Source: a virus
DNA: 64,000 nt
IMG/VR virus record: IMGVR_UViG_3300042463_000409
Coordinates: 1 to 64,000 of that record
Reading direction: 5' to 3' (one strand)
Positions within the stretch are counted from its first letter, which is position 1. Every line of letters begins with the position of its first letter. Positions 56,801-64,000 of this stretch are shown here, one piece after another. Both the position numbers and the translations under genes were made by a program. The notes under the pieces were generated by a model, which was given only the letters and a program-made list of their open reading frames with translations, was not told the origin of the DNA and made no database searches.

Positions 56801-59800
56801 ATATCGGCGAACCTACGGGAATTGAAGGCGTCAAAAACAAAAAGACCCCTCAAGCAAATGTTGGCGATAGCAATATCGGCGGCAAAGCGAAACCAAAAGT
56901 AGAAGCTCCTAAGCTAGAAGTAGAGCCCGAAAAAGAAACTCCTAAAGAGTTTAATAACAACGAGACAGCTACAGTATTTGGTAAGATGAAAAAGGCTGCC
57001 GAAGAGTATCTTTCTAAAAAGGCAGACGACTTCTCTGGTGCTTCTAGAAAGGCGTTGTCTACATTGAAAAACTCTGCGTTCTATAAGGGATTAGATAAGA
57101 ATGAAAGAGAGAAGTATGTATCAGCAGCTGCTAAATTCTTTGAAGGTAAGCGACCTCCGTCTCCTACAATCCAAAGAATCCTAGGAACAGCTAATGACGC
57201 AAAGACTACTGTTAATAACATGGCTGCGTTAAAAACGCAGTTAAGACTACAAGCTAAGGCGGCTAAAGATGCTGCAATGTGGATTAAGGGTACAAGGAAG
57301 TCTATTAGCAATGGCCTTAATGAATTAAAGAAGAAAGGCGTTATTAAAACATCTCAATTCTTATCAATACTTAAGAAGTACGACTCATTGAACATGGCAA
57401 ATAAAGATGCCATAGATAACTTTACGTCTTATGTTACAAAGATTGTAAATGACGCTAATTATAATGATAAATTAAAAACAGCAACTAGGTTTAATGGTTT
57501 AATTAAAAAGGCTTCTAAAATGAAAGGGAAGCAGGCTAATCTAGTATCTGCTGCTAAAGAGTTTTTAGGAATAGACCCTAAGAAAGTAGAAAATATCGAT
57601 GAGTACATTGAGAAAGCTAACATAGTATTAAATGGCGTTAGGTCTTCAAGGATAAAAGGATTAGAGGTTAATTTTTCTGATGCATTTAAAGGTTCTGATA
57701 TATTAGAATATGCTAAAGAGCAAAAATCTAAAATAGAAGAAGCTAAAAAGCAATCTAAGTTAGAAGATTACAATGACCTTGTTGAATCAGGTGAGATATC
57801 AAGTGATATGTCTTTTGATGAGATTAGTCAAATTATAGGAGAGATAGAGCAAGGAAACGAAAGCGATATACCTAACATTGAAAATAAGTCTAAAGAAATA
57901 AGAGCTTATATAAATAAAAGATTTGATTCTATATCTTCTGAAGTTAAATCTATGTTAGATAGAAGTATTGACCCATTCACAGGAGTTAGACTATCTGATA
58001 TATCAGATGCTGATAGAGTTAGACTGAATAAGATTATTGATATGGGTCTAAATGACTTACCATTAAAAGAGGCCTATAATGTAGTAGAAGCGTTAAACAA
58101 CTTTGCAGTAAATGGAAAGGCGTCTAATCTTGATTCCGCAATAGCTATTAGCGATGCTTATTCAGGAGCAAGAGAGATAACAGGCAAAGGAATAAAATCT
58201 TTAACAATTAAAGGTATTTTTGGTAAAAGAGCTGCAAGAGCGTTTGCTGCAGATTTTACTAGCTTCCCTGTTTTATTTGATAAAGCATTTGGTGCTAACA
58301 GGTCACTGGCTGTTCAAAAAGCAATGGGATTATCATCATTGCAAAAAAATAGCAATATGGCTGAGAAAATTCACCAAAAAGCTATAAAAGAATATTCAGA
58401 TAAATTCTTAGGTAAACTTGGTGGAACATTCAAGACAAAGGTTAATCCTAATGGGATGAGATTCGACGCTAGAGAGAATATATACGAAAGAGGTATGCTA
58501 TCTGTTTTGAGAAGAAACATGGGTGGAGACGAGGCGTCTGTTGCGAAAGAATTTGCAAGAAGAAAGTCTTTGCTAGAACAAAGCATAAAGGTTCTTAGAG
58601 AAAAAGGTGGAGATGATGCTAAGATGGCTGATGTATATGAAAGTATTTTTAATAAGATTGCAAAAGATTCTAAGAACATATCAGAAGTAGAGTCTAAGGC
58701 TGACCCTTCAAATTTAGAAGCTAATAATTGGTGGATTAATGAATATGGTAAGCATTACGACAAAATGAGGGATGTCAGCTTAAATATATACAATCAGGAG
58801 TTGGGTTATGACAATAACTATATACCAGATGTGTATGATAAGTTTGATAAAAGCGAAGTTGAATCAAATTTTGATCCATTAAAAGATAATCCTTTTTTTG
58901 CAAAGTTTGATTATATCCCCAAGGTAAAGAGTGGTAGTTTAATGAAGACTACTAATCCAGAGACGCTTCCTAATGGAAAGTTTATTAACCTAGATTTCGA
59001 TTACAATAACAATAAAGCATTAAAATCAGCTCTTGTCAATATATATACAGCTAAAGATTTAAAGCAAGTAGAAGCGTTTAGAGACTCCCCTTATTTTGAT
59101 AAGATATTTAACAAGGAAGATGGCAAGGTATTTAAGGGCAAGATTAGCACTTACGCTAAAAAAATACAGAATAGAGATATATCTGAATTTAGAGAGTTTA
59201 ATGAACTAGGCAGGTCATTATCTGTTGCTGCGACAACAGCCGTATCTTCAGCATTATCTTCTGTTGCACAACCTGTTAAACAGCTAGCTCCTGCTGTGCA
59301 TACATTAATAGCAACAAATGGTAGATTAGCTATATCAGATGCGTTAAATCCTAGCGCCCATAGTTTCATAGATAGAATAGGGTATGGTATATCTAATAGA
59401 GGCATGTCTTCTCAAGTAAGCATGGAGAGCATTAGCTCAATGTTAAAAAGAGCAGAAGATGGCGCTTTAGCAAGAGGTATTAGAACTATTGGGAAAGTGC
59501 AAGAAGCAAAGTTGAAAATATTTGTAGGATACTCTGACATATTCACAGCTAGGATGTCTTGGCTATCTTTCTATAAAGACGCTTTGAGGAAAAAGGGAGA
59601 GGATGTGTCAAATATAGATTGGGATACGCATAAGGTAAATAATGATGCAGCAGCTTATGCTGAACAAATGGTTGATGTAAGCCAAAACGTATCTGACACT
59701 AATTTACAGGGCAGATTGATTGGGTCTAATGACCCTTACCATAAGGCATTTAAGAATATGGTAATGACTTTAGCAAACTATACAATTAACCAAAAAGCCA

Positions 59801-61026
59801 AGATTGGCGGGAATGTTAGAGTTGCTTTAGGGAGGGGCGTTTCTGCTGAAGATAGAGCTTTATCTATAAAGTCTTTATCGGGTACAGCTGCTGAGATGTT
59901 TGTGTACAATGCTATATGGCAGATGGCTAGTAATATCCAATGGGGTATTGCAGATAAGATGTCAAATACTACTCCTTCTCAAGAAGAGAAAAGAAGAAGA
60001 GAATTGTCTTCTAAAAGAACTACTATTACAAACCTTGTAAATGATATTGCTTCTCCTCACCCAATTTTTAACGATGGGCTAGATAAGATGGTTAATGCTG
60101 TTATTGACCAAATAGACCCGAATACCCCTCAAGCATTTAAAGTTAGGCTTTATGATGGAGGAGGTGCTGATGCTTTTGCTAAAAACTATGGGGTAGGTGG
60201 TATATTAATTAAAACAATAATGGATGCTTCTAAGTACAGCGATGTAGCTATAAGTGGAGAGGTAAAGACAGAAGACCCATTTGGCGAAGAGCAAATTAAA
60301 ACACTTACAAAAGAGGACAAGAAAATAGCTATGTCTTGGCTTCCATTAACAATAGTAGGAAGAGCTTTAGGATTTTCAGATATAGCTAATGTTTCTAATA
60401 AAATAATAAAGAACTTGAGCGCTAGGGGAATGTCAGAAGAAAGTGCACTTGTTAATGAAGCTGTTCAAGGCGTTCCTGCTGAAGAAGGGAAGCAAAAAGT
60501 AGTAGATAATAGAACTATTAATGAAGCTGCTGCTGAAGCTGTTAAGTTTAAAGATCCTGAATCTAGAGCTAAGTACCTATTAGATTTGAAAGATAAGTAT
60601 GGCGATGATGCTTGGTCCAAAGAAATTGATTTGATATCTAGTTCAAAAGCAGGTATTATAGACGGAGGAACGGTAGCGTTTATGTCTGCTATGGCTAATA
60701 ACGACCAAGATGCATTAAAAGTATATAGGGCGTTTTCTTTAGCTAAACCAGAGGCAAAAGTAGAGTCTCTTATGAGAACTAAACAAGAGATAGGTTCTGA
60801 CAGATTCTTTAAAAAGGTTCGCAGTATCCTAGACTTCAAGATGCTTAATGCTGATGCTATATTGTTATTTGCTGATAAGTTAGAAGGTAAAGATTTAGAC
60901 AAATTCATTAAGATATATTCAGAGTTTAGTAAAAAAGAGCAAGAGGCTGCTGATGCAGAAGAAGAGGCTAAAAGACTTGAGGAGCAAAAGAAGACAGCAG
61001 CAGAGATTCTAGGTTCTGACCAATAG
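53899..61026 (+). CDS. giant 2375-residue virion protein with HExxH protease-like site
   Basis: The N-terminus is Pro/Lys-rich (SNPSPKPSPKPNLSALPF). A hydrophobic Ala-rich region lies around 300-360 (GDVTLPLLKATVYGMGAMTLG). AAHEMIHWATM contains an HExxH (His769, Glu770, His773) with a later Glu in NFNEFMAELL, a zinc-protease arrangement. Low-complexity stretches (~930-1040) separate domains; the second half is helical, with an Ala/Ser-rich hydrophobic region (SLSVAATTAVSSALSSVAQP). Such polyvalent proteins are packed in the head and ejected. The polymerase signature DFDGD was not seen. Expressed late with own -7 box. Confidence 0.65.
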   Translation: MAETKNTQTPDPKSNPSPKPSPKPNLSALPFLSNANGLPFLDKSKGTTLPDVTVTATRKKPNLGSLMKRIKTAQDATDAEFNALGEYATRNTRYDRGLIKKQYEAPVAPNTITNTREAVQKKRRDALDLAAKLKVVDEYDAVNNTLEAYLKKEKSSGQNYSTTFNPSTGKFEDIDPYNHPSVIEKRKELEYGLKTGQFEIDKDELTGMPVLFSTYDNPLYAFNKALDKSAITTYENKDFLTLSTEEKVKQINYENAIGPAYLPQKAVGYSKPAKFLGDVTLPLLKATVYGMGAMTLGKLNPAWGATMSAEVAASLNKLGSTLSFVEDMSEANASSAIKIYYNNIMKNNPTMDPIVAMKDAEKQAITGAATGAAEAILMGTSFSKFSKFKGIEEAATKVNTAPFLKSMLGTSKKALKEFVPVVKEATKIGTISAAGAATRDVVANVSGADISAEETTQRSITAFEEGFKMVAGLGIVPAAARGARVIAQTIPYVRDVNTQNIKYAIAVATNSIPGIQPSVFHQAKLIAYEVPEIDSLIKAGETEGVFEQGTLEKFKSDRNLYEETDSQVPTDIPKEKRDIIRGIQVKLNKLDKMAKGLKEGSPFLDRVNKMREQLDNKAVKVLESDNPIEVDATIASNAPVSKESAVESGDSSTSTSIEDLNNFNNLPNIEFADKQKTVTLLSLGVDSLDNYNAKTLAKKLSEFNGPYQAIFKALSNMTGLENVEIYQLEGPKSFFQTNIISGLYHFQENPRKIGILASNMTNEYATAAHEMIHWATMTSLSKYRKTPEYKSIENIFNYIKAKNPEITGSMASGDYYGLSNFNEFMAELLVNKRFRDKISDLYSENAKEFEKTVYSYKNNPDWAKADLITILYKYVERVIKDLVDNWGRGKSFQNIDYNESMLNNATRLATKAFFEEPISKSEISSPQTKSKGETIPSIEGPINEQNKPIENATPIGQEPAKEISTESNIGEPTGIEGVKNKKTPQANVGDSNIGGKAKPKVEAPKLEVEPEKETPKEFNNNETATVFGKMKKAAEEYLSKKADDFSGASRKALSTLKNSAFYKGLDKNEREKYVSAAAKFFEGKRPPSPTIQRILGTANDAKTTVNNMAALKTQLRLQAKAAKDAAMWIKGTRKSISNGLNELKKKGVIKTSQFLSILKKYDSLNMANKDAIDNFTSYVTKIVNDANYNDKLKTATRFNGLIKKASKMKGKQANLVSAAKEFLGIDPKKVENIDEYIEKANIVLNGVRSSRIKGLEVNFSDAFKGSDILEYAKEQKSKIEEAKKQSKLEDYNDLVESGEISSDMSFDEISQIIGEIEQGNESDIPNIENKSKEIRAYINKRFDSISSEVKSMLDRSIDPFTGVRLSDISDADRVRLNKIIDMGLNDLPLKEAYNVVEALNNFAVNGKASNLDSAIAISDAYSGAREITGKGIKSLTIKGIFGKRAARAFAADFTSFPVLFDKAFGANRSLAVQKAMGLSSLQKNSNMAEKIHQKAIKEYSDKFLGKLGGTFKTKVNPNGMRFDARENIYERGMLSVLRRNMGGDEASVAKEFARRKSLLEQSIKVLREKGGDDAKMADVYESIFNKIAKDSKNISEVESKADPSNLEANNWWINEYGKHYDKMRDVSLNIYNQELGYDNNYIPDVYDKFDKSEVESNFDPLKDNPFFAKFDYIPKVKSGSLMKTTNPETLPNGKFINLDFDYNNNKALKSALVNIYTAKDLKQVEAFRDSPYFDKIFNKEDGKVFKGKISTYAKKIQNRDISEFREFNELGRSLSVAATTAVSSALSSVAQPVKQLAPAVHTLIATNGRLAISDALNPSAHSFIDRIGYGISNRGMSSQVSMESISSMLKRAEDGALARGIRTIGKVQEAKLKIFVGYSDIFTARMSWLSFYKDALRKKGEDVSNIDWDTHKVNNDAAAYAEQMVDVSQNVSDTNLQGRLIGSNDPYHKAFKNMVMTLANYTINQKAKIGGNVRVALGRGVSAEDRALSIKSLSGTAAEMFVYNAIWQMASNIQWGIADKMSNTTPSQEEKRRRELSSKRTTITNLVNDIASPHPIFNDGLDKMVNAVIDQIDPNTPQAFKVRLYDGGGADAFAKNYGVGGILIKTIMDASKYSDVAISGEVKTEDPFGEEQIKTLTKEDKKIAMSWLPLTIVGRALGFSDIANVSNKIIKNLSARGMSEESALVNEAVQGVPAEEGKQKVVDNRTINEAAAEAVKFKDPESRAKYLLDLKDKYGDDAWSKEIDLISSSKAGIIDGGTVAFMSAMANNDQDALKVYRAFSLAKPEAKVESLMRTKQEIGSDRFFKKVRSILDFKMLNADAILLFADKLEGKDLDKFIKIYSEFSKKEQEAADAEEEAKRLEEQKKTAAEILGSDQ

Positions 61027-61051
61027 TATCATCAAAATAAAGCTTTTTAGG

Positions 61052-61059
61052 TATATTTG
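61052..61059 (+). promoter_or_regulatory. TATATTTG promoter -7 box
   Basis: TATATTTG 16 bases before the ATG at 61075; opens the fibre module. Confidence 0.5.
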
Positions 61060-61074
61060 CATAAACAAATAAAT

Positions 61075-61629
61075 ATGCCTTTTACAACCTCGGTAAGTAT
61101 CACTCAAGGGGCAGACTGTAGCCAGTTCACCATTACAGATAGTTCAACATATAATGTTGAGGGAACAGGCACGTTTTCTGCTAGAAAACTTACTATACAG
61201 AAATCTGATGGGTCTTACCTTAAAATAGGTACTAGAACCTATAATCAATATGTTTGGCCTTTTGCTGATGGAAATAGTATTATTATATCAGGTGTTGACG
61301 ATAAGAATATACCTTATCTAGATATAGATTATGCTTTTAATATCACATTAGCATTAACATCTACTAGCCCTCAAGTTAACTCTGTGTATACTAAATCAGA
61401 GTTACCTGTTTTTGTTTGTTACACAATGAGTGCGTTTTTCTCTAATAATTATAAAATGTCTATTGACAATAGCCTAGAGAAAGATTACAAGTTTGTAAAA
61501 GATGTTATGAGGCTATTTATGGAGCAGGAGTCAGGCAAAAAAGCGGGAGCTGATGGAGATATCGGAGCCGCTCAAGGATGTTTAGATAGAGCTAAACAAA
61601 TTTCTGATGCACTTAAAATAGGATATTAA
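61075..61629 (+). CDS. tail/fibre-associated protein
   Basis: 184 residues from ATG 61075 (a TTG at 61057 is in frame but coincides with the -7 box). The first ~130 residues are strand-rich (FTTSVSITQGADCSQFTITD, TFSARKLTIQKSDGSYLKIG) with a helical end (KFVKDVMRLFMEQESGKKAG). Its last base overlaps the next start. Probably a fibre base adaptor. Confidence 0.6.
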   Translation: MPFTTSVSITQGADCSQFTITDSSTYNVEGTGTFSARKLTIQKSDGSYLKIGTRTYNQYVWPFADGNSIIISGVDDKNIPYLDIDYAFNITLALTSTSPQVNSVYTKSELPVFVCYTMSAFFSNNYKMSIDNSLEKDYKFVKDVMRLFMEQESGKKAGADGDIGAAQGCLDRAKQISDALKIGY

Positions 61630-62243
61630 TGCCTTATACTATCCCTCAAATATCAGAAATACTATTAAAAGCAGATAAGACAGTCTACAGATTAGGCGCT
61701 GTTGCCTATGATGATATGTTTGCTGAAGATAGCGAGGCGCTTGATTATGAAAGAGATGTTATTTTTATATACAAGAAATGCGTAGAATGGGCGGACAATT
61801 TATATGTTGGTAATAGTAGATTAGACAGCGTTGTAGAGAGATTATCCGCAAAGGTTAATATATATGACTATGGTAAGCTAACGCCAATATATTCAGATTC
61901 TGTAACGCAGAATGCTATATCTACCGTTAGTCCTTATGTATTAAAAACAACAAACCTTTCGTTAGGACAGGGGTTATTTGGTTCTAATAACTTTACTCAA
62001 GAGACTATATCTATAGCAGTTGATTACGAGTACGTTCAATCTCAAGTAAGAGAGAATTATGTGCACGACCAACAGGTAGCTTCTAGTTCATGGGTAGTGA
62101 TTCATGAACTAAATAAATTTCCTTCTGTAAGTATAGTGAATACAGCTAATCAAGCTGTTGTTGGAGATATAACTTATAATTCATTAAATCAATTAACAAT
62201 AACATTTACATCATCAATAAGCGGGAAAGCTTATATAAATTAA
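61629..62243 (+). CDS. tail/fibre adaptor protein
   Basis: 204 residues: helical start (YTIPQISEILLKADKTVYRL), then mixed (VIFIYKKCVEWADNLYVGNS) and an Asn/Ser/Thr beta end (WVVIHELNKFPSVSIVNTAN, LNQLTITFTSSISGKAYIN). The WVVIHELNKFPSVSIV style occurs in many fibre-linked proteins. Eight bases before the fibre gene. Confidence 0.6.
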   Translation: MPYTIPQISEILLKADKTVYRLGAVAYDDMFAEDSEALDYERDVIFIYKKCVEWADNLYVGNSRLDSVVERLSAKVNIYDYGKLTPIYSDSVTQNAISTVSPYVLKTTNLSLGQGLFGSNNFTQETISIAVDYEYVQSQVRENYVHDQQVASSSWVVIHELNKFPSVSIVNTANQAVVGDITYNSLNQLTITFTSSISGKAYIN

Positions 62244-62250
62244 AATTAAA

Positions 62251-63339
62251 ATGCAGTTTCTTACCAACCTCGATTTAACTAAAAATCAGATTCTCAACGT
62301 AGCGTTACAGAATCTATCTTCACCTCCAGGCTCACCTGTTGCAGGTCAAGTTTACTACAACACAGTTGATAAAGCTATCTACTTTTGGGATTCTACTCAA
62401 TGGGTAAATATCTCAGGTGATATTACCGCAGTTGTTGCAGGTTCAGGTCTTACAGGCGGTGGTACAGGTGGGTCTGTTACACTAGACGTAAACGTAGATA
62501 ACGCTACAATTGAAGTAGATAACGATATAGTTCGTGTTAAAGACTTAGGCATCACCACAGCTAAATTGAATGATGGTGCTGTAACTACAATTAAGATAGG
62601 TGCGAACCAAGTAACATTAGCAAAACTTGCTCAGATTGCAAACAATACCGTAATTGGTAATACATCAGGTGGAACTGCAACACCTTCTGAAGTTGTTATT
62701 GTAACTGACTTAGCTAGTGCTAGTTCAACTACACTTGCTACATCTGCTGCAATTAAAACATATATCGATACTAACGTAGGTAACCTAGGTAATCTAGAAG
62801 GAGCATGGGACGCTTCAAGTGGAAGTTTTCCTGTAGGCTCTTCTCCTGTAGCTGGCACAAAAGCTGGTGACTATTGGTATGTAAGCGTAGCTGGTACAAC
62901 AGGCGGTGTAGCTTTTAATGTTGGAGATGTAATTGTTGCTAAAGTTAATAATGCTTCTACATCTACCGCTTCTGATTGGATTCAATTAGAAGTTAACAGA
63001 GACCAAGCTACAGAAACAGTTTTAGGTTTAGCAGAAATTGCCACTCAAACAGAAGTAAATACAGGTACTGACGACCAAAGAATTGTAACTCCGCTTAAAT
63101 TAAAAACTCTATTAGATAATAGAACAGGTGGATATGCGGCAAACATTGGGAACGGAAGTGCAACTTCTTATGCAGTATCTCACGGATTGGGGACAATTGA
63201 TGTAAACGTTATGTTAAAAGATAATAGTACTTTAGCACAAGTTTTTGCTGACGTAGTTATTACAGACGCAAACACGGTTACAGTTAGTTTCGCAGTAGCA
63301 CCTGCATCAAATGCTTACAGAGTTATTATAAAGAAATAG
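62251..63339 (+). CDS. tail fibre protein
   Basis: 362 residues. QFLTNLDLTKNQILNVALQN at the N-terminus is the usual attachment part, then PVAGQVYYNTVDKAIYFWDS and VNISGD, and repeated Gly/Thr/Val/Asn-rich shaft (GSGLTGGGTGGSVTLDVNVD) and a head domain (WIQLEVNRDQATETVLGLAE, VSHGLGTIDVNVMLKDNS). Looks complete, without a self-cleaving chaperone. Confidence 0.8.
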   Translation: MQFLTNLDLTKNQILNVALQNLSSPPGSPVAGQVYYNTVDKAIYFWDSTQWVNISGDITAVVAGSGLTGGGTGGSVTLDVNVDNATIEVDNDIVRVKDLGITTAKLNDGAVTTIKIGANQVTLAKLAQIANNTVIGNTSGGTATPSEVVIVTDLASASSTTLATSAAIKTYIDTNVGNLGNLEGAWDASSGSFPVGSSPVAGTKAGDYWYVSVAGTTGGVAFNVGDVIVAKVNNASTSTASDWIQLEVNRDQATETVLGLAEIATQTEVNTGTDDQRIVTPLKLKTLLDNRTGGYAANIGNGSATSYAVSHGLGTIDVNVMLKDNSTLAQVFADVVITDANTVTVSFAVAPASNAYRVIIKK

Positions 63340-63345
63340 AAGTAA

Positions 63346-64000
63346 ATGCAAATATTATCTAATTTATCCTTATACGGAACATTAGGATTAAATTCAGTAG
63401 CTGACGCTAATACTGATACTGACAAGTTTCTTGTCATAGATTCTAATGGAATAGTAAAATACAGAACAGGCCAAGAGCTCTACAATGATATTGGGGCAGG
63501 TGGAGCGGCAGCTTATACGTCTAATCTTCAGCATGAAGTGAAGGCGGGTGTAGCTCTAGCTAAAGGTCAAGCTGTATATGTTACAAGCGCTGATGGCACT
63601 AATATGATAGTTGGCAAAGCTTCAAACGCATCAGAGGCTACATCAAGCAAGACATTAGGATTAATAGCACAAGACCTTTCAATAAATGCCAAGGGCTTTG
63701 TTATTACAGAAGGGTTGCTTTCGGGATTAAATACAATGGCAGCAGGAACTGAAGGGGATCCTGTATGGCTAGGAACAGATGGCAATTTAATATACGGCTT
63801 AGGTGCTAAACCTTATGCTCCTGACCATCTAGTTTTCATTGGTATTGTTACTAGAAAAAATGCTAATAACGGAGAAATATTTGTTAAGGTACAGAACGGA
63901 TTTGAGCTCCAAGAGCTTCACAACGTTCAAATAACATCTACTCCTTCTGATAATACAGTTCTAGCGTATGAGACTTCTACATCTTTATACAAGATGAAGT
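63346..64000 (+). CDS. tail fibre protein, N-terminal part, cut by window end
   Basis: 218 codons from ATG 63346 with no stop before the window ends. MQILSNLSLYGTLGLNSVAD, then DKFLVIDSNGIVKYRTGQEL, VKAGVALAKGQAVYVTSADG and GLIAQDLSINAKGFVITEGL form the usual start of a large fibre. If the genome is circular or the window was cut from a repeat-joined contig, it could continue as the fibre end at 3-1280; the reading frames fit if bases 64000 and 1 are adjacent. Confidence 0.78.
   Translation, partial: MQILSNLSLYGTLGLNSVADANTDTDKFLVIDSNGIVKYRTGQELYNDIGAGGAAAYTSNLQHEVKAGVALAKGQAVYVTSADGTNMIVGKASNASEATSSKTLGLIAQDLSINAKGFVITEGLLSGLNTMAAGTEGDPVWLGTDGNLIYGLGAKPYAPDHLVFIGIVTRKNANNGEIFVKVQNGFELQELHNVQITSTPSDNTVLAYETSTSLYKMK

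Noticed and set aside
53899-61026. Virion RNA polymerase in the giant protein
   Set aside because: The DFDGD-type metal motif was not found, so only the HExxH is reported.
1-64000. CRISPR array
   Set aside because: No regularly spaced direct repeats with distinct spacers were seen.
1-64000. Integrase or lysogeny genes
   Set aside because: No tyrosine or serine recombinase motif and no repressor-type integrase gene; the winged-helix protein alone is not enough to call it temperate.

Overview
The window looks like most of the genome of a lytic-type, probably short-tailed phage of a Bacteroidetes host. The reasons are: a terminase, portal, scaffold-like and major capsid order with no tape-measure, sheath or baseplate genes; exported proteins with Bacteroidetes-style signal peptides; A-rich gene leaders without Shine-Dalgarno sequences; and repeated TAnnTTTG boxes 15-25 bases before genes, the -7 box of Bacteroidetes promoters. 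TAA, TAG and TGA all end genes, so there is no sign of stop-codon recoding. The assignment rests on reading the sequence; no search was run.

Layout. (1) 1-2.1 kb, rightward: the end of a tail fibre with a self-cleaving S74 chaperone, then a concanavalin-like receptor-binding protein. (2) 2.1-10.1 kb, rightward: an unusual block with six exported proteins: a CsgG-like protein, a 691-residue protein with dockerin-like and cohesin-like parts, a lipoprotein and two predicted outer-membrane barrels. (3) 10.1-12.3 kb: lysis genes (membrane-anchored spanin-like protein, holin, GH19 endolysin, small spanin-like protein). (4) 12.3-31 kb, leftward: early and replication genes. These are a metallophosphoesterase, a DUF1064-like nuclease, a primase-helicase, an SSB-like protein, a RecB/RecE-type nuclease with an ERF annealing protein, a cytosine methylase with a second gene overprinted on it, a nucleotide-modification-associated protein, a DnaA domain IV protein, an M20/M42-like peptidase and many small genes. 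Several structured non-coding stretches interrupt this arm. (5) 31-32.5 kb: a compositionally distinct island and a control region with three identical palindromic operators. (6) 32.5-36.9 kb, rightward: a winged-helix protein, an HExxH protein, a run of tiny lysine-rich proteins and a cysteine peptidase. (7) 37-64 kb, rightward: packaging, capsid, neck/tail, internal virion proteins (one of 2375 residues) and tail fibres, the last running off the window.

How it works together. The leftward arm should be expressed first: DnaA-like, primase-helicase and SSB-like proteins for replication, nuclease plus ERF for recombination, and methylation of the phage DNA. The rightward arms make the particle and lyse the cell. 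The exported block lies between fibres and lysis genes and probably acts on the infected cell's envelope; its role is not known from sequence alone.

The most unusual items are the exported CsgG/cohesin block, a candidate small RNA with its own promoter and two hairpins whose loops are complementary, a hairpin-rich island near 31-31.5 kb, two abnormal tRNA-like elements, and the overprinted methylase gene.
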